A DNA stretch of 5,256 bases, from contig SCTE01000346.1 of assembly GCA_004298915.1 (NCBI GenBank), positions 1 to 5,256 of the forward strand, read 5' to 3'. The position numbers and the translations under genes are program-made. This stretch comes from Chloroflexota bacterium. GTDB taxonomy: Bacteria; Chloroflexota; Limnocylindria; Limnocylindrales; CSP1-4. Shown here one piece after another: positions 1 to 5,256 of the stretch. Every line of letters begins with the position of its first letter. Within the stretch, counting starts at the first letter, position 1. The notes beneath the pieces are model-generated. The model had not been told where the DNA came from. It saw nothing but the letters and a program-made list of their open reading frames with translations, and searched no databases.

Positions 1-740
1 TGTTCGCGTTCCTCACCCAGCGCAAGTTCGACTACCCGGGCGCCGGGGCCACCCCGATCATCTACTTCATCACGGCCACGATTCTCGGCCTCGCCGTGGC
101 CGTGGAGACGTATTTCCAGAACGAACGATGGCCGCGCATCGCCGCGATCGGGGTCGTCGGAGCCACGCTTGCGTCCATCGTGCTGAGCGTGTTGACCACC
201 CTGCCGGCACCGGGCTACCTCCTCGACACGACAACGGGGCAGCCGATCGCCGGCCTGTTCCCGGGTTCCCTTCGCCTTCTCACGCCATTCCTCAACGTCA
301 CCGGCGGCCTCGCCTTGCTGTTCGGGGCGCTCTTCTCGGCCTACGTGTTCATGCCCAAGAAGCGGGTCCTGGCGTACTCGCTCGACGCCGACCAATCGGG
401 CGACCAGTTCCTGTTCAACCTGCTGATCGCGCCCGTTGCCCTCACCGTCAACTTCGTCGCTTCCCTGCCGGCAGCGGTCCGCGACCTGTTCGCGGGACGC
501 CTGCACAGCCGCGTTCCGGCGACGATCCTCATCGCGATCGGGGCGTTCGTCGCGTCCGCCGGCGATACCCTGAACCGGTTCGGGATCACGGCCCCGTTTG
601 CCATCGCCAAGCTCGTCGCCGTCGTGTTCCTGCTCGCCGGGTTCCTCGTCTCGATCGAGGTCTTCCGGGAGTTCCGGATCCCGTTCACCAAGGTGCGGCT
701 CGGGGTCGCGCGCCGCGAACGCGGGGCTGGCACGCGCTGA
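1..740 (+). CDS. Multi-pass membrane protein of unknown function (5' end missing)
   Basis: The reading frame is open from base 3 (bases 1-2 finish a codon that begins outside the window) to a TGA at 738-740, giving 245 visible residues. No start is visible, and the first GTG in frame (96) falls inside a membrane helix, so the gene begins upstream. About six hydrophobic segments can be seen, at roughly visible residues 18-37, 46-66, 96-117, 136-155, 173-188 and 197-221. A polar loop around 69-92 separates the second and third, and a basic KKR follows the third. The C-terminus (FTKVRLGVARRERG) is strongly basic, which would place it in the cytoplasm by the positive-inside rule. I do not recognise the family and see no catalytic or transport motif. 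It is followed by 90 bases without a clear terminator and then a gene with its own probable promoter, so a shared transcript is not evident. That it is a real coding region is fairly sure; its function is unknown. Confidence 0.8.
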   Translation, partial: FAFLTQRKFDYPGAGATPIIYFITATILGLAVAVETYFQNERWPRIAAIGVVGATLASIVLSVLTTLPAPGYLLDTTTGQPIAGLFPGSLRLLTPFLNVTGGLALLFGALFSAYVFMPKKRVLAYSLDADQSGDQFLFNLLIAPVALTVNFVASLPAAVRDLFAGRLHSRVPATILIAIGAFVASAGDTLNRFGITAPFAIAKLVAVVFLLAGFLVSIEVFREFRIPFTKVRLGVARRERGAGTR

Positions 741-818
741 GGTTCGCGCCTGGGCCATCCCGCCCGGCGCCCGTCGACGTCGCGCGGTGCCCCCTCGGCC
801 CCCGATGGGGTCGGCTCG

Positions 819-824
819 TACCAT
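819..824 (+). promoter_or_regulatory. Probable -10 box for a leaderless transporter mRNA
   Basis: TACCAT (4 of 6 match to TATAAT, with the key first TA and last T) ends exactly six bases before the GTG start at 831. A transcript starting at the usual distance would begin at or within a base of the GTG. No Shine-Dalgarno sequence precedes this GTG, which fits leaderless translation. No good -35 is visible at 16-18 bases upstream, so the call rests on spacing and the -10 alone. Confidence 0.5.
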
Positions 825-830
825 GGGCTC

Positions 831-1829
831 GTGGACCAGCAGCGGAGCCCGCTTCTCGGCAGCCTGACCGTCGCCCTGGCGGCGAGCCTGTTCGGCACGC
901 TCGGGGTGATCTCCAGGAACGCGTACGGCTACGGGCTGACACCCTTCGGATTCGTGACCTGGCGGGCGGCAATCGGCGCGCTCGTCATGGCCGGCCTCAT
1001 CGGCTATGGGCTGCGACGCGGTGGCCGCCTCGTTGGGTGGCGGTCGCTCGATGCCCGCGGCCGGGTCTCGATCGGCATCGCCGCGCTCATGGGCACGACG
1101 CTCAACATGGCGATGTTCCTCGCCTTCGCCCGGGTCCCGGTCGCGATCGTCCTGCTCTGCTTCTACCTCTACCCGGCCATCGTGACGGGTGCGTCCGCGG
1201 TCCTCGGCTGGGAACGGATGGACCGGCTGCGAGGCACGGCGCTGGTCGTGGCGCTGGTCGGCATGGTGGCCGTCGTCCTCGGCGGCCCCGGGTCGGCCGC
1301 GGGCGGAGGGATCGATCCGGTCGGGGTGCTCCTCGCCCTGTCGGCCGCCGGGAGCCAGGCCGTCTTCGTGCTCATCAGCCGTCATGGATACCGCGATGTG
1401 CCCACCGACCAGGCGATGGGCTTCATCCTCGGGGCCGCGGCCGTAATCGCCGCGCTGCTCGCCGTCGCCGGCGACGGGCCGTCGTCGCTGACCCTGCCCC
1501 TGGCCATCCCCGGCCTGCTCGCCCTGCTGCTCTTCGGCGGGATCTTCTCGGCGGCCGTCCCGAGCACGCTCTTCCTGGCCGGCATTCGATGGATCGGGCC
1601 GGTCCGGGCCGGGATCCTCATGCTCTTCGAGCCGGTTGTCGGCGTGCTCCTGGCCGCACTCTTCCTCCAGGAGGCGATCGGTCCCGTGCAGGCGATCGGC
1701 GGCTTTGCGATCCTCGGCGCTGCCGTGCTGATCCAGCGGGCGCGCCCCGCCGAACCGGCGATGCTGCCGGCCGCGGAGCCCGAGCCGGGCCACGCACCGG
1801 ACGAGGTCGCGCGCACCGGAACGCCATGA
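831..1829 (+). CDS. EamA/DMT-family membrane transporter
   Basis: This is a 332-residue inner-membrane protein with the duplicated five-helix EamA architecture of the drug/metabolite transporter superfamily, whose members export or import small metabolites. The first repeat covers about residues 9-150 and contains FGTLGVISRNA (21-31), TLNMAMFLAFARVP (90-103) and FYLYPAIV (111-118), the usual end-of-helix-4 signature. The second covers about 160-300 and contains RWIGPVRAGILMLFEPVVGVLL followed by LQEAI, the typical EP-V and E motifs near its end. The last 35 or so residues form a Pro/Ala/Glu-rich cytoplasmic tail. Length is normal for the family (about 290-330). GTG 831 was chosen because the protein then begins a few residues before the first helix and sits six bases behind a -10 box. 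The stop overlaps the next gene by four bases. The substrate cannot be told from sequence; amino acids or other small metabolites are typical. Confidence 0.93.
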   Translation: MDQQRSPLLGSLTVALAASLFGTLGVISRNAYGYGLTPFGFVTWRAAIGALVMAGLIGYGLRRGGRLVGWRSLDARGRVSIGIAALMGTTLNMAMFLAFARVPVAIVLLCFYLYPAIVTGASAVLGWERMDRLRGTALVVALVGMVAVVLGGPGSAAGGGIDPVGVLLALSAAGSQAVFVLISRHGYRDVPTDQAMGFILGAAAVIAALLAVAGDGPSSLTLPLAIPGLLALLLFGGIFSAAVPSTLFLAGIRWIGPVRAGILMLFEPVVGVLLAALFLQEAIGPVQAIGGFAILGAAVLIQRARPAEPAMLPAAEPEPGHAPDEVARTGTP

Positions 1830-2575
1830 CCGGCCCGGGGCGCGACATTGCCGGTCCGCCCGATGGCCCGCTCATCGTGTTCATCCACGGCACCCGGCTC
1901 ACGCGCGTCTCGTGGCGGGCGATCGTGTCGCGCCTTGACGATGACCACCGTTGCGTGAGCGTGGACCTCCCCGGCCACGGCGACCTGGCCGACCACCCGT
2001 TCTCGCTCGATGCCGCCGCTGACGCCGTCGAGGCCGCGATCGACGCCGCCGGCCGGGGGCCGGCCATTCTCGTCGGCCTGTCGCTCGGCGGGTATGTGGC
2101 GATGACCGTCGCGGCACGCTCACCGCAGCGGGTACGTGGCCTGGTGCTCGCGGGGTCGAGCGCCGAACCCCGAGGCCTGACAGGCCGCGCCTTCCGGCTC
2201 TTCGCGTGGGGCCTGATCGCCGTTCCGGAGCGGACGCTCGATGGCCTCAATTCGTGGCTCTTCCGGCGTCGCTATCCGGCCGCCATCGCGGAGCCGATCA
2301 TCGATGCCGGCTACTGGACACGGGGCGGGGCCGAGGCCGTCCGTTCCCTGACCGAGACGACGTTTCGGGACCGACTTGCCGCCTTCGGTGGCCCGATCCT
2401 CGTGATCAACGGCGGCCTGGACGTGATCTTCCGTCTCGGTGAACGCGACTTCCTGCGGGGCATTCCGAACGTGTCCCGGCGCGTGCTCCCCCTCGCAGCG
2501 CATCTCACGCCCCTTGACAGCCCGGACGCCTTTGCGGCTGCCGTCCGGTCGTTCGTGGATGGCCTCGAAACCTGA
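1826..2575 (+). CDS. Alpha/beta hydrolase (serine hydrolase/esterase-like)
   Basis: The product is 249 residues, a single complete alpha/beta-hydrolase fold of normal length with no signal peptide, so it is probably cytoplasmic. The catalytic triad can be placed: nucleophile Ser86 in GLSLGG (84-89), Asp199 in INGGLDVIF, and His226 in LAAHLTPLDSP. HGTRLTRVSW (21-30) supplies the oxyanion-hole HG, and DLPGHGDL (47-54) is the classic strand-4 turn. The region about 117-182 is the variable lid domain. ATG 1826 overlaps the transporter stop as ATGA and lies close before the first conserved strand (LIVFIHG). No strong Shine-Dalgarno precedes it, so translation probably depends on coupling to the transporter. 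The same frame stays open far upstream through the two preceding genes, but that part looks like out-of-frame high-GC translation (Arg/Pro/Gly rich) and is not coding. The substrate is unknown; an esterase, a lactonase-like enzyme or a C-C hydrolase are all possible. Confidence 0.92.
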   Translation: MTGPGRDIAGPPDGPLIVFIHGTRLTRVSWRAIVSRLDDDHRCVSVDLPGHGDLADHPFSLDAAADAVEAAIDAAGRGPAILVGLSLGGYVAMTVAARSPQRVRGLVLAGSSAEPRGLTGRAFRLFAWGLIAVPERTLDGLNSWLFRRRYPAAIAEPIIDAGYWTRGGAEAVRSLTETTFRDRLAAFGGPILVINGGLDVIFRLGERDFLRGIPNVSRRVLPLAAHLTPLDSPDAFAAAVRSFVDGLET

Positions 2576-2591
2576 CCCGCGGATCGGTCAG
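2572..2591 (+). repeat. Inverted repeat between the hydrolase and galU
   Basis: CTGACC (2572-2577) and GGTCAG (2586-2591) are perfect reverse complements separated by eight bases. The left arm includes the hydrolase stop codon. No T-run follows, so it is a poor intrinsic terminator. It covers the place where a -35 element for the galU promoter would lie, so it could instead be an operator. It may also be chance in GC-rich DNA. Confidence 0.3.
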
Positions 2592-2603
2592 AAGCGCCCC
2601 GGG

Positions 2604-2612
2604 TGGTATCCT
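2604..2612 (+). promoter_or_regulatory. Probable extended -10 promoter of galU
   Basis: TGGTATCCT contains the extended -10 TG dinucleotide one base before TATCCT (4 of 6 match to TATAAT). No recognisable -35 lies 17-18 bases upstream, which an extended -10 can tolerate. The predicted transcript start is near 2619, giving a 5' leader of about 26 bases that carries the galU ribosome binding site. Confidence 0.45.
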
Positions 2613-2634
2613 CGGGGCTGCCCACCAACCGCCC

Positions 2635-2640
2635 AAGGGG
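2635..2640 (+). promoter_or_regulatory. Ribosome binding site that fixes the galU start
   Basis: AAGGGG lies four bases before ATG 2645. This favours the ATG over an in-frame GTG at 2603, which would overlap the -10 promoter box and add 14 residues in front of the conserved RKAVFPAAG start of the family. Confidence 0.55.
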
Positions 2641-2644
2641 TCTC

Positions 2645-3526
2645 ATGCGCGTCCGAAAAGCAGTCTTCCCGGCCGCCGGCTGGGGTACCCGGTTTCTCCC
2701 AGCGACCAAGGCGCAGCCGAAGGAAATGCTGCCGCTCGTCGACAAGCCGATCATCCAGTACGCGGTCGAGGAGGCCGTCGCGGCCGGCATCGAGCAGGTG
2801 ATCATCGTCACCTCCAGCCAGAAGCGTGCGATCGAGGACCACTTCGACCTGTCGTATGAGCTCGAGCATCTCCTCGAGGAGAAGGGGGAGATCGAGAAGC
2901 TCCGCCAGGTCCGCCATATCAGCGACCTCGCCCAGATCGCCTACGTTCGCCAGAAGGAGCAGCTCGGCCTGGGCCACGCCGTCCTCACGGCCAAGGACCT
3001 GATCGGCCACGAGCCCTTCGCGGTCCTCCTGCCCGACGACGTCATCGTCGGCGATCGACCCGCGATCGGCCAGCTGATCCACGCCTACCAGCAGACGCAC
3101 AGTTCGGTCCTCGCGGTGAGCGAGGTGCCACCCGAGGACACCTTCCGGTACGGCATCGTGGGCACCGCGCCCGGTCCGGACGACCTCGACCCGCGCCTCC
3201 GACAGGTCACCTCGGTGGTCGAGAAGCCGGCCGAGGGAACCGCCCCGTCGAACTTCGCGATCATCGGTCGGTACGTCCTGACGCCCAAGATCTTCGACAA
3301 GCTCGAGCAGACCCAGCGTGGGTCCGGCGGCGAGATCCAGCTCACCGACGCCATCGAGGCCCTCATGGCCGAGCAGTCCGTCTTCGCCTACGAGTTCGAG
3401 GGTGCCCGGTACGACGCGGGGACGACGATGGGCTGGCTGAAGGCCACCGTCGACCTCGCCCTGGAGCGTCCGGACCTTGCCGCGGAGCTTCGATCCCACC
3501 TTCGAGGCCTCGAGCTCCAGGGCTGA
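2645..3526 (+). CDS. galU: UTP-glucose-1-phosphate uridylyltransferase
   Basis: The enzyme joins UTP and glucose-1-phosphate to give UDP-glucose and pyrophosphate in the cytoplasm. UDP-glucose feeds synthesis of envelope polysaccharides, glycolipids and UDP-glucuronate. The protein is 293 residues, normal for bacterial GalU (about 290-305). Visible motifs in order are the nucleotide-binding loop PAAGWGTR (9-16), then PATKAQPKEMLPLVDKP (19-35) with the conserved Lys26, GLGHAV (108-113), the metal/nucleotide aspartate in LLPDDV (128-133), VVEKP (191-195) for sugar binding, GGEIQLTDAI (228-237) and YDAGTTMGWLKA (256-267). Trp13 replaces the Leu seen in the E. coli loop, a substitution I associate with some GalU branches and not with lost function. 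ATG 2645 is supported by AAGGGG four bases upstream and by the family N-terminus. It appears to be transcribed from its own promoter. RfbA/RmlA-type thymidylyltransferases are related but lack this ATKA-PKEMLP pattern. Confidence 0.97.
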   Translation: MRVRKAVFPAAGWGTRFLPATKAQPKEMLPLVDKPIIQYAVEEAVAAGIEQVIIVTSSQKRAIEDHFDLSYELEHLLEEKGEIEKLRQVRHISDLAQIAYVRQKEQLGLGHAVLTAKDLIGHEPFAVLLPDDVIVGDRPAIGQLIHAYQQTHSSVLAVSEVPPEDTFRYGIVGTAPGPDDLDPRLRQVTSVVEKPAEGTAPSNFAIIGRYVLTPKIFDKLEQTQRGSGGEIQLTDAIEALMAEQSVFAYEFEGARYDAGTTMGWLKATVDLALERPDLAAELRSHLRGLELQG

Positions 3527-3529
3527 CAT

Positions 3530-3550
3530 GGCGTCACCCGTCCTGACGTC
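3530..3550 (+). repeat. Inverted repeat after galU, over the kinase -35
   Basis: GGCGTCA (3530-3536) and TGACGTC (3544-3550) form a seven-base-pair RNA stem with one G-U pair and a seven-base loop, beginning three bases after the galU stop. No T-run follows, so as a terminator it would be of the U-poor kind proposed in high-GC bacteria. Its right arm lies on the predicted -35 of the kinase promoter, so an operator role is an alternative. Confidence 0.35.
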
Positions 3551-3570
3551 CCGGCGTCGTACGCTACGAT
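3543..3570 (+). promoter_or_regulatory. Probable housekeeping-type promoter of the kinase gene
   Basis: CTGACG (3543-3548; 4 of 6 to TTGACA) and TACGAT (3565-3570; 4 of 6 to TATAAT) are separated by 16 bases, close to the optimum for a vegetative sigma factor. It is the best-formed promoter in the window. The predicted start is G3577, at or next to the first base of a hairpin and of an in-frame GTG. Confidence 0.55.
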
Positions 3571-3576
3571 CCGGGC

Positions 3577-3594
3577 GTGCGGCGCGCCCCGCAC
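3577..3594 (+). other. 5'-terminal hairpin in the kinase leader
   Basis: GTGCGG (3577-3582) and CCGCAC (3589-3594) are perfect reverse complements around a six-base loop, CGCGCC. Taking the predicted start at 3577, the mRNA would begin with this stem. It ends eight bases before the GGAGG ribosome binding site, so it would leave that site free. It could stabilise the 5' end of the message. Confidence 0.4.
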
Positions 3595-3602
3595 CGACAC
3601 TC

Positions 3603-3607
3603 GGAGG
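3603..3607 (+). promoter_or_regulatory. Strong ribosome binding site that fixes the kinase TTG start
   Basis: GGAGG lies five bases before TTG 3613, an ideal distance. It is the strongest Shine-Dalgarno sequence in front of any gene here and is the main reason for choosing a TTG start. Confidence 0.75.
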
Positions 3608-3612
3608 ATTCC

Positions 3613-5256
3613 TTGGCTGAGATCGGCACCGTCCTCGGCGGTCGATATCGACTGATCGAACTGCTCGGACAGGGCGGCATGGCGACGATCTATCGCGCCC
3701 GGGACGCGCAGCTGGAGCGGGATGTCGCGGTCAAGGTGCTGCGACCCGAGTACGGTCGGGACCCCGACTTCTTCGCCAGGTTCCGCCAGGAGGCCCAGTC
3801 GGCGGCATCGCTGAACCATCCGGGTGTCGTGGCGGTCTACGACTACGGAACCGATCCGGTCGGGCCGTTCATCATCATGGAGCTCGTCGATGGCGAAGAC
3901 CTCGGCTCGATCATCCGGCGGAGTGGTGCGCTGCCCCCGCGGCAGGCAGCGCGCCTGACCTCGCAGATCGCCCGCGCGATCGCCGCGGCGCATGCGAGCG
4001 GCTTCGTCCATCGCGACATCAAGCCCAGCAACGTCCTGGTCACGAGCGAGGGCCGCGTCAAGGTCACCGACTTCGGGATTGCCCGCGCCATCGCCGAAGC
4101 CGCGTTGACCCTGCCGGGCACGACGCTCGGGTCGGTCCACTACTTCAGCCCCGAGCAGGCCCGGGGCGAGATGGCCACGCCCGCGTCCGACATCTACAGC
4201 CTGGGCATCGTCCTCTACGAGCTGCTCACGGGCCGGCGACCGTGGGAGGGCGATTCTGCCGCCGCGATCGCCACGGCCCGGCTGACCGGACCGGTCCCCA
4301 GCCCGAGTGCCGTGCGGAGCGGGGTTCCACCGATCCTCGAGGCGATCGCCCGCAAGGCGATGGCCACGGACGCCGACGACCGCTTCGCGTCGGCGGAGGC
4401 GATGGCCGACGCCCTCGACCGGTTCATCGCCGACCAGGCGGGGGGAGCGGCCGCCGGCGCGGCCACGCCGGGCGGGGCCTCGGGATCCGCGGCCGGCGCC
4501 GCTGCCGGTGCCGCCGGAGCCGCGGCGCTCGGTGCCGCCGGAGCCGCGAGTGTTGCCGGAGCCGCGGGAACTGCCGGCGCCGTCTCCGCCACGGACGCGA
4601 CCATGGCCGGAACGGCTCGGCCCAACCCCGGCGCTCGACTGCCCTACGCATCCGATGCCTACGCGGGAGCCGAGGACCGCCCGCGCCCGCGACCCGTCGG
4701 CGCTGGTCGTCGCCGCCCGGACGACGATCTCGACGAGTCTGATGACGGGGGCGGCGGCACGAGCCCGTGGCTGTGGATCTCGGGCCTGCTCGCGATCGTG
4801 ATCCTCGGGCTTGCCGCGTTCCTCGTCTTTCGCCTGATCAACAGCACGCCGACGCCGGGACCCGAGCAGGTCACGGTGCCCAACCTCGTGGGCCTGACCT
4901 ACGACCAGGCCAAGGTCGAGGCGGAGAAGCTGGGCCTCAAGGTCGCCCAGTCGGATTTCCAGGCCAGCACGGAACCCGCGAACACCGTCCTCAAGCAGAC
5001 GCCCGGCTCGGGCGAGTCGGTGAGCCCCGGTGAGACGATCCTCCTCACCCTCGCCCAGGGCGACCAGCCGGTGGCCGTGCCGGACCTCCGCGGCAGGTCG
5101 GAATCCGAGGCGCTCAACCTGATCTTTGCCGCCAAGCTCCGGGTCGGGACGCGGACGGAGGCCTTCGACGACTTCATCCCCATCGGCAACGTGATCAGCC
5201 AACTTCCGGGACCCGGCCAGATCGTGGTTCCGGACACGGCCGTGGACTACGTGATC
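3613..5256 (+). CDS. Membrane-bound PASTA serine/threonine protein kinase, PknB/PrkC/StkP type (3' end missing)
   Basis: The frame is open from TTG 3613 to the window edge (548 residues visible). The cytoplasmic kinase domain, about residues 9-270, has every key element: glycine loop GQGGMA (19-24), ATP lysine Lys41 in VAVK, helix-C Glu60, catalytic HRDIKPSN (133-140; Asp135), metal-binding DFG (153-155), activation loop 156-178 with Thr166/170/171 as possible autophosphorylation sites, GSVHYFSPEQAR (173-184) replacing the APE motif as in PrkC-type kinases, and DIYSLG (193-198). The HRD arginine marks an RD kinase switched on by activation-loop phosphorylation. An Ala/Gly-rich stretch (277-335) and a charged R/P-then-D/E segment (356-378) lead to one transmembrane helix (about 386-406). 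Outside lie PASTA repeat 1 (about 418-484) and most of repeat 2 (485 onward). Known relatives bind peptidoglycan fragments through PASTA domains and phosphorylate division and wall-synthesis proteins. More PASTA units may follow beyond the window. GGAGG decides the start; GTG 3577 is a possible in-frame alternative. Confidence 0.97.
   Translation, partial: MAEIGTVLGGRYRLIELLGQGGMATIYRARDAQLERDVAVKVLRPEYGRDPDFFARFRQEAQSAASLNHPGVVAVYDYGTDPVGPFIIMELVDGEDLGSIIRRSGALPPRQAARLTSQIARAIAAAHASGFVHRDIKPSNVLVTSEGRVKVTDFGIARAIAEAALTLPGTTLGSVHYFSPEQARGEMATPASDIYSLGIVLYELLTGRRPWEGDSAAAIATARLTGPVPSPSAVRSGVPPILEAIARKAMATDADDRFASAEAMADALDRFIADQAGGAAAGAATPGGASGSAAGAAAGAAGAAALGAAGAASVAGAAGTAGAVSATDATMAGTARPNPGARLPYASDAYAGAEDRPRPRPVGAGRRRPDDDLDESDDGGGGTSPWLWISGLLAIVILGLAAFLVFRLINSTPTPGPEQVTVPNLVGLTYDQAKVEAEKLGLKVAQSDFQASTEPANTVLKQTPGSGESVSPGETILLTLAQGDQPVAVPDLRGRSESEALNLIFAAKLRVGTRTEAFDDFIPIGNVISQLPGPGQIVVPDTAVDYVI
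4507..4566 (+). repeat. 24-base tandem repeat in the kinase linker
   Basis: The 18-base core GGTGCCGCCGGAGCCGCG occurs identically at 4507-4524 and 4531-4548, separated by six variable bases. Its last 12 bases recur at 4555-4566 after another six-base spacer. Each full unit encodes GAAGAA plus two residues, so copy-number change keeps the frame. It lies in the Ala/Gly linker between kinase domain and membrane helix. Confidence 0.75.

Noticed and set aside
800..810. CCCC-GAT-GGGG hairpin upstream of the transporter as a terminator for the first gene
   Set aside because: Only four base pairs, a three-base loop and no T-run; common by chance at this GC content.
841..853. Small hairpin AGCGG-AGC-CCGCT within the first codons of the transporter
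   Set aside because: Five base pairs inside coding sequence, easily explained by chance and codon bias.
128..1825. Long open + strand frame continuous with the hydrolase frame, suggesting an 815-residue protein
   Set aside because: Its translation upstream of 1826 is Arg/Pro/Gly-rich without domains, and it overlaps two membrane-protein genes in another frame. Only the part from ATG 1826 shows a protein fold.
2603..2644. GTG 2603 as a longer galU start
   Set aside because: It lies on the probable -10 box, has no ribosome binding site and adds residues before the family's usual N-terminus; ATG 2645 has AAGGGG at a good distance.
3503..3512. Palindrome CGAGGCCTCG near the galU 3' end
   Set aside because: It lies inside conserved-frame coding sequence and a 10-base palindrome is not unusual here.
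2588..3529. 313-codon open frame on the - strand opposite galU
   Set aside because: It mirrors galU almost exactly, has Leu/Asp/Gly/Val-rich composition and shows no motif; it is a shadow of the GalU frame.
3388..5202. 604-codon open frame on the - strand opposite the kinase gene
   Set aside because: The translation is low-complexity Arg/Gly/Asp-rich with no recognisable domain, as expected opposite a GC-rich coding frame. The + strand kinase has every catalytic motif.

Overview
The window is a very GC-rich stretch (roughly 70% by eye) of an ordinary bacterial chromosome. All five recognisable genes lie on the + strand. The composition, a GalU with a GWGTR nucleotide-binding loop, a PrkC-like PASTA kinase with a long Ala/Gly linker, and short promoters placed directly in front of GTG/TTG starts suggest a high-GC Chloroflexota or actinobacterial lineage. 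This assignment is by impression and was not tested against a database.

Layout. Positions 1-740 hold the 3' part of a multi-pass membrane protein of unknown function. Positions 831-1829 encode a ten-helix EamA/DMT-family transporter that is probably translated from a leaderless mRNA. It overlaps by four bases (ATGA) an alpha/beta hydrolase at 1826-2575, so the two form an operon. After a 69-base gap containing an extended -10 promoter comes galU (2645-3526), encoding UTP-glucose-1-phosphate uridylyltransferase. After an 86-base gap with a well-formed promoter and a 5' hairpin comes a membrane-bound PASTA serine/threonine kinase. It starts at TTG 3613 and is still open at the right edge of the window.

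Functionally, GalU makes UDP-glucose for envelope polysaccharides and glycolipids, and PASTA kinases sense cell-wall material and control growth and division. The right half is therefore a plausible cell-envelope neighbourhood, although the two genes appear to have separate promoters. The transporter/hydrolase pair has no assigned substrate. I see no mobile element, CRISPR array, rRNA or tRNA, and no convincing new multi-gene system. The most interesting signals are small: the leaderless-type promoter geometry shared by two genes, the hairpin and double-start arrangement at the kinase 5' end, and a 24-base repeat in the kinase linker.
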